Shown here: piece by piece, positions 1 through 7,985 of the stretch
Position numbering within the stretch: position 1 is the first letter of the stretch
How the letters are laid out: each line of letters opens with the position of its first letter
From: Actinoplanes sp. NBRC 103695
Lineage (GTDB): Bacteria; Actinomycetota; Actinomycetes; Mycobacteriales; Micromonosporaceae
DNA length: 64,000 nucleotides
Assembly (NCBI RefSeq): GCF_030269485.1
Contig: NZ_BSTL01000019.1
Coordinates: 114,140-178,139, forward strand
Direction: 5' to 3'
The notes under the pieces: model-generated
The model's input: only the letters and a program-made list of their open reading frames with translations
What the model was told of the DNA's origin: nothing
The model's database searches: none
Made by a program: the position numbers and the translations under genes

Positions 1-12
1 CCCGGCGGCCAT
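1..12 (-). CDS. Start of a third gene of the VMAP/MoxR operon (truncated by window edge)
   Basis: Only the first four codons (M-A-A-G) are inside the window. An ATG sits 2 nt after the stop of the MoxR gene, with AGGAG about 8 nt upstream (inside the end of the MoxR gene), which supports a translated downstream gene. In related VMAP systems the remaining member is usually a vWA-domain protein; that identity is inference from context and nothing in these 12 bases shows it. Confidence 0.4.
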
Positions 13-14
13 CG

Positions 15-1055
15 TCAACGCTCCTGGGCGAGCGAGTGCCAGATGGCGGTGATCAGCCGCTGCCACGCCTCGTCGTCCTGGCTGTACGCCCCGGAGTTGG
101 TCAGGTAGAAGGCGTTGAGCAGCTGATCACGGGCGAGCACGTCATGAGTGCCCCGGCTCAGGAAGTCGTTGATCAAGTCGGGCCGGCCGTCCGCGGCGTC
201 GGGCAGCTGGGCGCGCACCATGGCGGCGAGGTCCGCGGCCGACGGCATCGGCAGCTCGAGCAGGAGGCAGCGGCGCAGGAACGCCGGTGGGAACTCACGC
301 TCGCCGTTGCTGGTGATCACCACGATGGGGAACGCACGGCAGCGGACCCGGCCCTCCCGAATGGCGGCCACCGCGCCCGGATCGTCGGTGTAGACCGAGG
401 CCTCCCCCTCGTGACGGCTCACGCGCACCAGCTCGGGGATCGGGAACTGACCCCTCTCGAAGACGTCGAGCAGGTCGTTGGGCAGGTCGATGTCGCTCTT
501 GTCGAGCTCGTCGACCAGCAGGACCCGGGGCCGTTCGTAGGCGAGCAGGGCGGTGCCCAGGGGTCCGAGCCGGACGAAGTCGCCGGTTCGCCGCTCGGCG
601 TCGGGCGCGGAGGTCACGGCTTGGGCCCGGCCGATGGCGTCGTACTCGTAGAGTCCCGATCGCAGGGCGGTCCGGCTGGTGATCGCCCACTGCAGGACCC
701 GCCCGAGTCCCAGCTCGCGCGCCACCCGGAAGGCGATCGCCGACTTGCCGCTGCCGGGCTGCCCGGTCACCAGCAGCGGACGTCGCAGCAGGATCGCCGC
801 GTTGACCATGTCGCACTCCTGCCGATCCGCACGGCGGGGCGGGAAGACGTCCGGCCGGCCCAGCTTGCGTTCGGTCTCCTCGCTGTCCTCTCCCGGCGGG
901 GGCTGCACCGGTTCGCCCTCGAACAGGCGCCAGTTCGGCGGATCGGGGAGGACCAACCGGCTCGGATCGGCGGCCGGCACCCCGTCGCCGTGGTAGTGCC
1001 ACCAGCTCGGCCGCTGGTCGTCGAGGTCCCTGAGACGGGGTGCGGCGCTGGTCAT
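15..1055 (-). CDS. MoxR-type AAA+ ATPase of a VMAP conflict system
   Basis: A 346-residue AAA+ ATPase of the MoxR family, thought to act as an NTP-driven remodelling partner of vWA and VMAP proteins. Walker A (GQPGSGKS) lies near residues 98-105 and Walker B (VLLVDELDKSD) near 178-188; a sensor-1-like VVITSN and an arginine-finger-like FLRRC follow. The N-terminal stretch with WWHYHGDG is an extension before the ATPase core. The ATG at 1055 is chosen because GAGAGGCG lies just upstream and because it overlaps the stop of the upstream VMAP gene in an ATGA, so the two are probably translationally coupled. An in-frame start 36 codons further upstream lies inside the VMAP gene and adds only basic low-complexity sequence. 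The next gene begins 2 nt downstream. Confidence 0.9.
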   Translation of the reverse strand: MTSAAPRLRDLDDQRPSWWHYHGDGVPAADPSRLVLPDPPNWRLFEGEPVQPPPGEDSEETERKLGRPDVFPPRRADRQECDMVNAAILLRRPLLVTGQPGSGKSAIAFRVARELGLGRVLQWAITSRTALRSGLYEYDAIGRAQAVTSAPDAERRTGDFVRLGPLGTALLAYERPRVLLVDELDKSDIDLPNDLLDVFERGQFPIPELVRVSRHEGEASVYTDDPGAVAAIREGRVRCRAFPIVVITSNGEREFPPAFLRRCLLLELPMPSAADLAAMVRAQLPDAADGRPDLINDFLSRGTHDVLARDQLLNAFYLTNSGAYSQDDEAWQRLITAIWHSLAQER

Positions 1056-3286
1056 AGTTTCGCCTCTCCCTGCGGTGCGCCGCTGCCCGCGCCCGCGTCG
1101 TAGACGTTGCGGTCCGGGTCGTCCCAGAGCAGCGCCAGATGATGGCCGGGGTGCAGGCCCCACTCGTCCGGCTTGAGCTCAGCGGCCTCCATGCGCAGCG
1201 TCCGGATGCGGGGCGCGACCTCGGCGGGCTCGCCGTCGAGGAGCCGGCCGATCAGCGCGGAGGCCTCCGGGGTCAGCGGAGATCGGCGATCCCAGAGGAT
1301 CACCGGGATGCCGGCGTTCAGCGCCGACAGCAGTTCGTCACCGCCGCCGGCCTCCTGCGGCGCACTGCCGAGCACCACCGTGGTGAGGTCCCGGTCCCGG
1401 CGCAGCTGGGCGTTCCACGCTGCCAGATCCCCGTTGTGCTCGTGGGTGCGCCCCCACAACACCCGATGGCCGAGCGGCGGCTGCCACAACCGCCGCCACC
1501 GGCTGGTCCAGACCCGTTGCCGGTGCGGGGCACGCATCCGGTCGAGGCTGCGGACGACGACCGGGTAGTCGAGGCACAGGGGGGTGGGAGCGGGCGCCTC
1601 CAGTTCCGTGCGGAACCACTCGACCGCCAGGTGCAGCAGGTCGGTGGGCAGGAGCAGCTCGATCTCGACCGGGTCGCCCTCGTCGCTGCCCAGCCAGATC
1701 GACTCGGCGTGCCGGATCGCCTCCTCCATCACCCGCTCGACCTCCTGGAAGGTCGTGGAGCGCAGCGAGCTCGGCTCCGGCTGCCAGGTGTGCGCCCGGC
1801 GCTGGATCCAGTACCTCACCTCGCACAGGTCACGGTCGATGCCGTCCCGCTCGACCTGGATCAGCAGGCACGGCCGGACGGGCGGTCGCCACCCGGGCCG
1901 CGTGGTGGCTCCCCGGCGCTGCTCCTCGGCCGCCGCCCGATAGGCGCGCAGCGGCTCACCGATGTGGGCCTGCGGCTCGGCCTCGTTGTCGATCCACGCG
2001 CGCAACAAGGTGCCGAGGGGTTGCTCGACCCGGACGACGACCTGCTCGACGAGTGCCAGCAGCGGCGGCACACGGTCCGGGCCGGCGTTGCGGCCGGCCA
2101 GCAGCACGACCATCTCCCCCAGCGTGCAGGAGCGTTCCGGAAGCGGGATGAGCCCGCCGGTTGCCGCCTGCCAGATCTCGCTGGGATCCACCGCGGTGGC
2201 CTGCCTGAGCAGCGTGCGCAGCCGGTCGAGGGTCCACTCGGGCAGCAGCGCGGACACGCCACCGGCCGACGTGCGCCAGACCGGGAACGGCGGGCAGGCG
2301 GCCAGGACGGCCCGGACGCATCCCGCCGAGACCAGCGAGGCGTACCGGTGCCAGTCGTCGTTCTTGTGCCGGTCGCAGTAGTCCACGATGCCGCGCACCA
2401 CGAACCAGGGCACACCGTGATGAGAGGCGCTCGCGGCCATGCCGGCCGCCTCCATCTCGAATGCCAGCACACGGTGGCGTGCGGAGAGCTCATTGCGGGT
2501 GCTCTCGTCGACGAGAAGCGTGTCGCCGGAGGCGATCAGCCCGAAGTGCACCCGGGGCTCCGCGCCACGGTGGCCGGATGCCTCCGGCGGCGGATGCGGG
2601 ATCCGCCGGTCACCGCGATGGAGGACGTCCCTGTCCGGCGAGGGCCGGGCGAAGACGGCCATCGGCCGGTCGTGGGCCGGCTCGAGCAGTTCCCGCCAGG
2701 GGAACGGCTGGTCGAGGACGACGAGTTCCTGCAGATGATTGGCGGCACGCTTCAGGTCCATCGACAGGCCGCCCAGCGGACGGCGCAGCTCGGCGACGCC
2801 ACACCCTTGCCGCGTGTGGCCGATGTCGACCACGCCGTCCGCTGCGATCACCACATCACCGAGCCGCACGTGACGCTGCGGGTCCTCGGGAGCCGGCACG
2901 CCGCCGGCGATCCCGGTGAGAATGACGCTGCGCAGTCGAGGAAAGCTGCGCAGCATGTTCGTACACGTGGTCGCGGCGTTCCGGTTGTTGTCCTCGGGCA
3001 GGGTGGCGAGCACGACCCGATGCGGGCGGTCCGGATCGGTGCTGGCCAGGTGACCGATGCGGTACCCGCAGGGGTCCCGGGCCACCCGGGCGGTGATCGG
3101 CTCGCTGATCAGTGTGCTCATCGCCGCCGACTCCACCGGCAGCGCGGCGATGATCCCGATGGTCACATCGGACCAGGGATCACTGTCGTCCGACGTGCTG
3201 ACGGACTCCCAACCCGGCGGGGGCCCCGCCACCTCAGGCTTTCCTGTCCGCCGGGCCGGATTCGAACTCGGCCACAAGTCCGACAT
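1052..3286 (-). CDS. VMAP protein with N-terminal nucleoside phosphorylase domain
   Basis: A 744-residue multidomain protein. Residues about 42-335 resemble the purine-nucleoside phosphorylase/MTA-SAH nucleosidase fold (GIIAALPVE at the N-edge, LTGIAGGV, and FEMEAAGMA near the catalytic region). Residues about 345-425 form a small helical segment like effector-associated domains. The C-terminal half matches the vWA-MoxR-associated (VMAP-C) type, with EIELLLPTDLLHLAVEWF and the closing HLALLWDDPDRN. In such modules the N-terminal domain is taken to be the effector or nucleotide-signal sensor and VMAP-C the link to MoxR and vWA proteins; this is family knowledge plus inference. The start is uncertain: GTG at 3232 has a better ribosome-binding site (AGGAAAG) than ATG 3286, and the first ~40 residues are not part of the fold. 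Confidence 0.85.
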   Translation of the reverse strand: MSDLWPSSNPARRTGKPEVAGPPPGWESVSTSDDSDPWSDVTIGIIAALPVESAAMSTLISEPITARVARDPCGYRIGHLASTDPDRPHRVVLATLPEDNNRNAATTCTNMLRSFPRLRSVILTGIAGGVPAPEDPQRHVRLGDVVIAADGVVDIGHTRQGCGVAELRRPLGGLSMDLKRAANHLQELVVLDQPFPWRELLEPAHDRPMAVFARPSPDRDVLHRGDRRIPHPPPEASGHRGAEPRVHFGLIASGDTLLVDESTRNELSARHRVLAFEMEAAGMAASASHHGVPWFVVRGIVDYCDRHKNDDWHRYASLVSAGCVRAVLAACPPFPVWRTSAGGVSALLPEWTLDRLRTLLRQATAVDPSEIWQAATGGLIPLPERSCTLGEMVVLLAGRNAGPDRVPPLLALVEQVVVRVEQPLGTLLRAWIDNEAEPQAHIGEPLRAYRAAAEEQRRGATTRPGWRPPVRPCLLIQVERDGIDRDLCEVRYWIQRRAHTWQPEPSSLRSTTFQEVERVMEEAIRHAESIWLGSDEGDPVEIELLLPTDLLHLAVEWFRTELEAPAPTPLCLDYPVVVRSLDRMRAPHRQRVWTSRWRRLWQPPLGHRVLWGRTHEHNGDLAAWNAQLRRDRDLTTVVLGSAPQEAGGGDELLSALNAGIPVILWDRRSPLTPEASALIGRLLDGEPAEVAPRIRTLRMEAAELKPDEWGLHPGHHLALLWDDPDRNVYDAGAGSGAPQGEAKL

Positions 3287-3297
3287 TCACTTCGGAC
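3278..3297. other. Small dyad at the putative VMAP start codon
   Basis: GTCCGA and TCGGAC form a 6-bp stem around an 8-nt loop that contains the ATG at 3286. It could occlude that start or mark it as wrong, which supports the alternative GTG at 3232. Confidence 0.35.
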
Positions 3298-3726
3298 GCT
3301 TTTGACGCCAATGCGCGACCCCAATCCCGAAAAGATCAAGAATTGCCAAAGATTGAAGGTCATAAGTATGTCAAAGCACCGTCACGGTGTACAGAAGACC
3401 GGAGGCAGAAGCGCCAACCCAAGCTGGGCAAGGGTTTCGGCGCCACCACGGGGCCAGTGTACGACAAATAACAGATGAATAATTAGATGAATCAGCCCGG
3501 GGCGAAAGGTCGTTTTTCGCGGCGTCCGGCGCGCAAATAGATCTACCGTCGACCTTCCGGATCTCTACCGGAGTCGTTGCTTTTCCGCGCCGAAGACGAC
3601 CCGGCGGTCGTTCTTGCCCTGGTCGAACGGGAAACCCCGCAGCCGCGGCGGGATCGTGCCCGGCGGCCCGAACGGCAGGTCCCTCAGCGCGTCGACGATC
3701 GTCCGGCCGCCCCGGTCCACTCCGGC
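3287..3726. other. Intergenic region upstream of the VMAP operon
   Basis: About 440 bp between the VMAP gene and the TRIC gene. The 3300-3560 part is AT-richer than its surroundings and shows no GC3-biased reading frame, so it probably holds the minus-strand promoter of the VMAP operon; no confident -10/-35 pair was picked. The 3565-3720 part carries the GC3-biased minus-strand frame described separately. Confidence 0.5.
3565..3720 (-). pseudogene. GC3-biased 51-codon frame after the TRIC stop codon
   Basis: Reading on from the TRIC stop (TAG at 3729-3727) in the same frame gives an open stretch to a TAG at 3565; from the first GTG (3720) it is 51 codons. Nearly all its codons end in G or C, as in real genes here, and it reads like protein (…GTIPPRLRGFPFDQGKND…). 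It may be a former C-terminal extension of TRIC cut off by a nonsense mutation, the tail of a decayed gene, or a very small gene starting at the GTG. No good ribosome-binding site precedes the GTG. I do not recognise the family. Confidence 0.35.
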
Positions 3727-4353
3727 CTAGGACCGGACCCTTGCGTACGGGGCGCGCCAGTGGCGGAGCATCGCGGTGATGCGCAGGGCGAAGACCAGGA
3801 TCGCGGCGCCGGTGGCCACGACGATCGTGGACAGTCCCGTGTAGTGGGCGCAGGCGACCAGAGTGGCGCCGATCGCGGCCGGGATCGCGTACAGCTCGGA
3901 ATCGGTCCTGACCAGGCTGGGGGTCTCGCGGGCGGTGATGTCACGCATGACGCCGCCGCCGACCGCGGTCGTGATGCCCAGCAGCACCGCCTGGACCGGG
4001 CCCAGGTCGAAGTCCAGGGCCTTGAGCGTGCCGGTGACGCAGAACAGGCCGAGCCCGGCCGCGTCGAAGACCAGCACCGTGAAGGCCAGCCGCTGCACCA
4101 GCGGATGGGCGAAGAACGTCACCACCGCCGCGACCAGCGGGATGATCAGGTAGATGACCTCGGTGAACGCGGCCGGCGGCGTGTCGCCGATGATCAGGTC
4201 GCGGAGGATGCCGCCGCCGAGCGCGGTGAGCATGGCCAGCATCAGGATGCCGACGACGTCGAAGCCCTTCTGGATCGCGAGCAGGGCGCCCGAGGTGGCG
4301 AAGACGTAGAGGCCGGCCAGCTCGAGGGCGGTCACGAGGGCGCTTGCGGACAT
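3727..4353 (-). CDS. TRIC-family (UPF0126) cation channel protein
   Basis: A 208-residue integral membrane protein of the trimeric intracellular cation channel (YadS/YicG-like) family, which forms homotrimeric K+-selective pores. About seven hydrophobic segments are visible. The protein shows the family's internal duplication: two copies of a glycine-rich signature, GGGILRDLIIGDTPP near residues 47-61 and GGGVMRDITARETPS near 133-147. Length is typical. The start ATG has no obvious ribosome-binding site. It is monocistronic, divergent from the small repeat protein at 4495. Its reading frame continues past the stop (see 3565-3720). Confidence 0.9.
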   Translation of the reverse strand: MSASALVTALELAGLYVFATSGALLAIQKGFDVVGILMLAMLTALGGGILRDLIIGDTPPAAFTEVIYLIIPLVAAVVTFFAHPLVQRLAFTVLVFDAAGLGLFCVTGTLKALDFDLGPVQAVLLGITTAVGGGVMRDITARETPSLVRTDSELYAIPAAIGATLVACAHYTGLSTIVVATGAAILVFALRITAMLRHWRAPYARVRS

Positions 4354-4421
4354 GCCACGAGTTTCGCCGGTGCCACCCGGCGCGATTGTTTGGGGTGTTT
4401 TCGCGCCGGGAATCCCCTTCC

Positions 4422-4480
4422 CAGCACATCACCGAGCAAGCAGCACATCCACCGAGCAGGCAGCACATCCACCGAGCAGC
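4422..4480 (+). repeat. Triple 20-bp direct repeat in a 5' leader
   Basis: Three contiguous copies of cagcacatccaccgagcag (the first lacks one c) lie immediately before the AGGAGG ribosome-binding site of the small protein gene at 4495. They do not keep an obvious reading frame. They look like slippage products and could affect leader structure. Confidence 0.85.
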
Positions 4481-4494
4481 AGGAGGCACCACCG

Positions 4495-4710
4495 ATGGCC
4501 GAGCACGACGTCAACCGCAGCGCGAGCACCGGCAAGTTCGTCGAGGAGAGCAAGGTGGAGCAGGACCCGGGCACGACCACCACGGAACAGGTCGGCGGCG
4601 ACCACACCGGCGGGGACCACGAGGTCAACCGCAGCGCCGGCTCCGGGAAGTTCGTCAAGGAGAGCACCGTCGAGCGGCACCCCGACAAGACCGAGACCCA
4701 GCAGGTCTAA
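4495..4710 (+). CDS. Small hydrophilic protein with two tandem VNRSA-GKFV repeats
   Basis: A 71-residue acidic, hydrophilic protein made of two near-identical units of about 28 residues: VNRSASTGKFVEES… then VNRSAGSGKFVKES…, each ending in a Thr/Glu/Gln-rich tail (TTTTEQV, TETQQV). The ATG follows AGGAGGCACCACCG, a strong ribosome-binding site. The unit resembles small, widespread uncharacterised proteins with an RSA-x-TG-x-FV core, which are usually single-copy; function is unknown. It is convergent with the MocR gene: its TAA overlaps that gene's TAG (4707-4710). Confidence 0.75.
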   Translation: MAEHDVNRSASTGKFVEESKVEQDPGTTTTEQVGGDHTGGDHEVNRSAGSGKFVKESTVERHPDKTETQQV

Positions 4711-6059
4711 CCGACGAGCGTGGCCAGCTCCGCCACCCCGGCGGTGATCCGCGCCTCGGTCATCTGCGAGTAGCCGAGGATCAGCGTCGGGCGGCCGGAC
4801 GTGTGGCCGTAGTCGGCGAGCGTCGCCAGGCCGATGCCGCGCATCCGGGCGACGCGCAGCAGCGCCGGCTCGTCGACGACGCCGGGCAGGGCGACGGTCA
4901 CGTGCAGGCCGGCCGCGATGCCGTGCAGCTCCGCCGACGGCAGGGACGCGGCCAGCGCGGCGACCATCGCGTCCCGGCGGCGGCGGTAGCGCAGGCGCAT
5001 CCGGCGCAGGTGCCGGTCCAGGTCGCCGCGCTCCACGAAACGGGCGAACGCGAGCTGCTCGACCCGCGCCGAGCCCAGCTCCGGCAGCGCGCGCAGAGCC
5101 GCCGTGAGCGCGGGCGGCGCCACCAGCCAGCCCAGCCGCAGCGCCGGGGCCAGCACCTTGCTCGTGGTGCCGCAGTAGACGACGTGCTCCGGGTCGAGGC
5201 CCTGCAGCGCGCCGACCGCCGGCCGGTCGTAGCGGTACTCGGCGTCGTAGTCGTCCTCGATCGCCAGCGCGCCCCGCGACCGCAGCAGAGCGATCAGTTC
5301 CGCCCGGCGCGACGGCGCCAGCACCACACCCGTGGGGTGCTGGTGGGCGGGCGTGACGACGACCGCGTCCACGTCGCCGGGCAGGTCGGCGACGCGCAGC
5401 CCGAGCTCGTCGACGGGCGCCCGGACCGGCGTCAGTCCCGCCCGCGCGGCGATGGCCGTCTGCTCCGGGTTGCCCGGATGCTCGATCGCGATCGTGCGGG
5501 CGCCACGGGCACGCAGCGCATGGCAGATCGAACCCAGGCCGTGCAGATAGCCGTTGGTGACGACGGTCAGGCCGGGTGAGGCCACGACCCCACGGGTTCG
5601 CCCGAGATGGTCGGCCAAGGCCACCCGGAGTGCGGGAACACCGAGCGGATCCCCGTACCCCAGATCCTCGGTGTTGATCTCGCCGACCGCCTCGCGCAGG
5701 CAACGCGCCCAGGCCTCGCGCGGAAAAGCCGAGACGTCCGGGCGGCTGGGGCGGAAGTCGAAGCGCAGCGACGGCGTGCTCGGCGGGCCGGCGCCCTCCG
5801 CGACCGGCCGGAGCGCCCCCGACGCGACCCGTGGCCGGGCGCCCTGCCGCATGGTCAGGTAGCCCTCGGCGGCGAGCTGGGCGTACGCGTCGACGACGAT
5901 CTTGCGGGAGACGCCGAGCTGGGCGGCCAGGTCACGGGTCGAGGGCAGCACCGCACCGGCGCGCAGGCTGCCGTCGCGGACGGCCGTTCGGAGGCCCTGT
6001 TCCACCTGGCCGCGGAGGGTGCCCGCCCGTTCGCGCGACACCGAGAGGAGTAACTCCAA
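4707..6059 (-). CDS. MocR-type transcriptional regulator (GntR HTH + aminotransferase domain)
   Basis: A 450-residue MocR/PdxR-like regulator. The N-terminal GntR winged helix (residues about 1-70; LPSTRDLAAQLGVSRKIVVDAY) precedes a fold-type-I aminotransferase-like domain that binds PLP: EDDYDAEYRYDR and CGTTSKVLAPALRLGW, with the Schiff-base Lys in TSK. The TTG at 6059 is chosen because GAAGGGG sits about 6 nt upstream and homologues start just before the HTH; the open frame continues further upstream without protein-like sequence. It is divergent from an MFS gene across a 66-bp gap that carries a dyad, so it likely controls that transporter and itself in response to a PLP-related or amine ligand (inference). 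Confidence 0.88.
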   Translation of the reverse strand: MELLLSVSRERAGTLRGQVEQGLRTAVRDGSLRAGAVLPSTRDLAAQLGVSRKIVVDAYAQLAAEGYLTMRQGARPRVASGALRPVAEGAGPPSTPSLRFDFRPSRPDVSAFPREAWARCLREAVGEINTEDLGYGDPLGVPALRVALADHLGRTRGVVASPGLTVVTNGYLHGLGSICHALRARGARTIAIEHPGNPEQTAIAARAGLTPVRAPVDELGLRVADLPGDVDAVVVTPAHQHPTGVVLAPSRRAELIALLRSRGALAIEDDYDAEYRYDRPAVGALQGLDPEHVVYCGTTSKVLAPALRLGWLVAPPALTAALRALPELGSARVEQLAFARFVERGDLDRHLRRMRLRYRRRRDAMVAALAASLPSAELHGIAAGLHVTVALPGVVDEPALLRVARMRGIGLATLADYGHTSGRPTLILGYSQMTEARITAGVAELATLVG

Positions 6060-6081
6060 CTGGACCCCTTCTCTCCCGGGT

Positions 6082-6107
6082 GACTGGACCTGTCTTTGGT
6101 ACCAGTC
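6082..6107. promoter_or_regulatory. Putative MocR operator (imperfect inverted repeat)
   Basis: GACTGGACC, a 7-nt spacer, then GGTACCAGTC form an inverted repeat with one unpaired base in the short MocR-MFS intergenic region. Position and symmetry suit a MocR binding site overlapping both divergent promoters. Confidence 0.55.
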
Positions 6108-6125
6108 CGGCGGCACCGTGACCAC

Positions 6126-7322
6126 ATGCTCTTCTCCACCTCGGTCGCTCTTTTTCCCACCTCGGTCCTCGCCCGGCTGCCGCTGGCCGCCACCGGCATC
6201 GGCCTGCTCGTCCACGCGCACCACCTGACCGGCTCCTATGCGGCGGCGGGGGCCGTCGCCGGGGCGCTCGCCGCCGCCCAGGGCGCCGGCGGCCCGCTGC
6301 TCGGCCGCCTCGTCGACCGCCGCGGCCAGACGGCGGTCCTGCTCGGCTCGGCGCTGACGTCCGGCGCCGCCCTCGTCGCCGCGGCCGCCGTACCCCACGG
6401 CACTCCCCTGGTGGTGTTGCTGCTGCTCGCCGCGGTGATCGGCGCCGCCACCCCACCGGTCGGCGCGTGCATGCGCACCCTGATCCCCCTGCGCACGCCG
6501 GGCGCCGAGAGGCAGAGGCGGGCGTACGCGGCGGACGCCACCGCCACCGAGCTCACCTGGGTGGCCGGTCCCCCGCTGGCCCTGGCCCTGGGCACGGCGG
6601 CGGGAACGGGCGCCGCGCTGACCGCCGCGGCGGCCGTGCTCGTGGCGGCGACGGCGCTGTTCGCCCTGGCCCCTGCGTCGCGCACGTGGCGGCCCGGCCC
6701 GCGCGTCAGATCCCGCCGGGCCGGCGCGCTGGCCTCTCCCGCGATGCGGATCCTGGTCGGGGTGCTGGTCGCGGTGGGTGTGGTGTTCGGCGCGACCGAG
6801 GTGGGCGTGGCCGCGGCCGCGGAATCGTCGGCCGGCCTGCTGCTCGGGCTGTGGGGCGTCGGCTCACTGGCCGGCGGCGTGGTGGCGACCCGGCTGGGCG
6901 GCGGCGCCGCGGCCGGGCGTGGCTTCGCGCTGCTGGTGGGCGGTCTGGGCGTGGGCCATCTGGCGCTGGTGGCGGGCTCCCTGGGCATGGTGGTCTTCGC
7001 GGTGGTGATCACCCTGGCCGGTTCGACGATCGCGCCGATCCTGGCCAGCGCCTACGGCATGGTCGACGCCGCCGCGCCGACCGGCACGGCCACCGAGGCG
7101 TTCTCCTGGCTGGCCACGGCGACCTCGGTCGGCACCGCCCTGGGCGCGGCGGCGGCCGGCGCCTTGATAGACGCGGCAACTCCCGCGGCTGCCTTCATCC
7201 TGGCCGGCGCCGCGGGCCTGCTGGCCGCCGCGGTCGCGGCAACCCGCATCCCGGCGCGCCGGACGGCCCTCGCGATCAGCGGTTCCCGCACGCCGATGAT
7301 CGCGGTGTCGTCGCAGCCCTGA
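6126..7322 (+). CDS. MFS transporter next to MocR
   Basis: A 398-residue, very Ala/Gly/Val-rich membrane protein with about 12 hydrophobic segments and the MFS cytoplasmic loop motif GRLVDRRGQTAVLLG between helices 2 and 3. It probably exports a small molecule; the substrate cannot be read from sequence. ATG 6126 gives a normal MFS N-terminus; a TTG at 6096 in the same frame would put a basic tail inside the operator region. No clear Shine-Dalgarno precedes the ATG. Divergent pairing with MocR suggests ligand-responsive control. Confidence 0.85.
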   Translation: MLFSTSVALFPTSVLARLPLAATGIGLLVHAHHLTGSYAAAGAVAGALAAAQGAGGPLLGRLVDRRGQTAVLLGSALTSGAALVAAAAVPHGTPLVVLLLLAAVIGAATPPVGACMRTLIPLRTPGAERQRRAYAADATATELTWVAGPPLALALGTAAGTGAALTAAAAVLVAATALFALAPASRTWRPGPRVRSRRAGALASPAMRILVGVLVAVGVVFGATEVGVAAAAESSAGLLLGLWGVGSLAGGVVATRLGGGAAAGRGFALLVGGLGVGHLALVAGSLGMVVFAVVITLAGSTIAPILASAYGMVDAAAPTGTATEAFSWLATATSVGTALGAAAAGALIDAATPAAAFILAGAAGLLAAAVAATRIPARRTALAISGSRTPMIAVSSQP

Positions 7323-7469
7323 CCGCCGGAAGATGCGACGCTGCTCCACTGCCGCGGCGTCGGCCCGGACGACGGGACCGGACCGGATTTTCGCGAGATC
7401 GGCTACAACCGATGTCGCGGGATCTCCGTCGAACAGGGGGAAGACAAGCGGCGACGAGGAGCGGCAAGC

Positions 7470-7985
7470 ATGCCGAGCGGGTCGGACAGTGAATACCTGG
7501 CGTACGTGCGGGCGCGGCTGCCCGCGTTGCGGCGGACGGCGTTGCTGCTCAGCGGTGACATGCATCAGGCCGACGACGTCGTGCAGGAGACGCTGACCAA
7601 GTTGTACGCGCGCTGGTCGCGGGCCGCCAAGGCGGACAACGTCGATGCGTACGTGCACACGATTCTGGTGCGGGCGTTCATCGACGACCGGCGGCGTGGG
7701 TGGTGGAAGGTCCGGCTGGTCGGGGGGCCGCCGGATCCGGAACCCGCCCGGGAGAGCCCGTACGAGGACCGGGAGACCGTCCGGGTGGCGTTGCGCCGGC
7801 TGCCACCGCGGCAGCAGGCGGTGCTCGTGCTGCGCTACCTCTGCGACCAGCCGGTGCACGAGGTGGCCAGGATCCTCGGCTGCAGCGACGGCACCGTGAA
7901 GAGCCAGACCTCACACGGCCTCGACCGTCTCCGTCAGCTGCTCGGCCCGACGGCCGAGGCGGCGTTCGCCGCCAGGCACAGATGA
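7470..7985 (+). CDS. ECF RNA polymerase sigma factor, SigE family
   Basis: A 171-residue extracytoplasmic-function sigma factor. Region 2 (about 25-70) contains DMHQADDVVQETLTKLYARW, and region 4 (about 108-155) contains LPPRQQAVLVLRYLCDQ and the HTH ILGCSDGTVKSQTSHGL. The ATG is preceded by GAGGAGCGG. Length and the GTVKSQ motif are typical of actinobacterial SigE-family factors. The stop overlaps the ATG of a 30-codon frame, which in turn overlaps the start of the membrane protein at 8071, so sigma factor and putative anti-sigma/sensor are likely coupled. Confidence 0.93.
   Translation: MPSGSDSEYLAYVRARLPALRRTALLLSGDMHQADDVVQETLTKLYARWSRAAKADNVDAYVHTILVRAFIDDRRRGWWKVRLVGGPPDPEPARESPYEDRETVRVALRRLPPRQQAVLVLRYLCDQPVHEVARILGCSDGTVKSQTSHGLDRLRQLLGPTAEAAFAARHR

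Noticed and set aside
3250..3300. tRNA-like fragment (GTTCGAATCC loop plus nearby hairpin) on the minus strand
   Set aside because: The T-stem is mismatched, the anticodon-like loop has 8 nt, and no D-arm or matching acceptor strand is found, so it is not a tRNA or a clear att site.
1139..3478. Plus-strand open frame of about 780 codons opposite the VMAP gene
   Set aside because: Its protein is Arg/Gly/Pro/Asp-rich without domains; the minus-strand frame has the GC3 pattern and recognisable folds. It is an antisense shadow of high-GC DNA.
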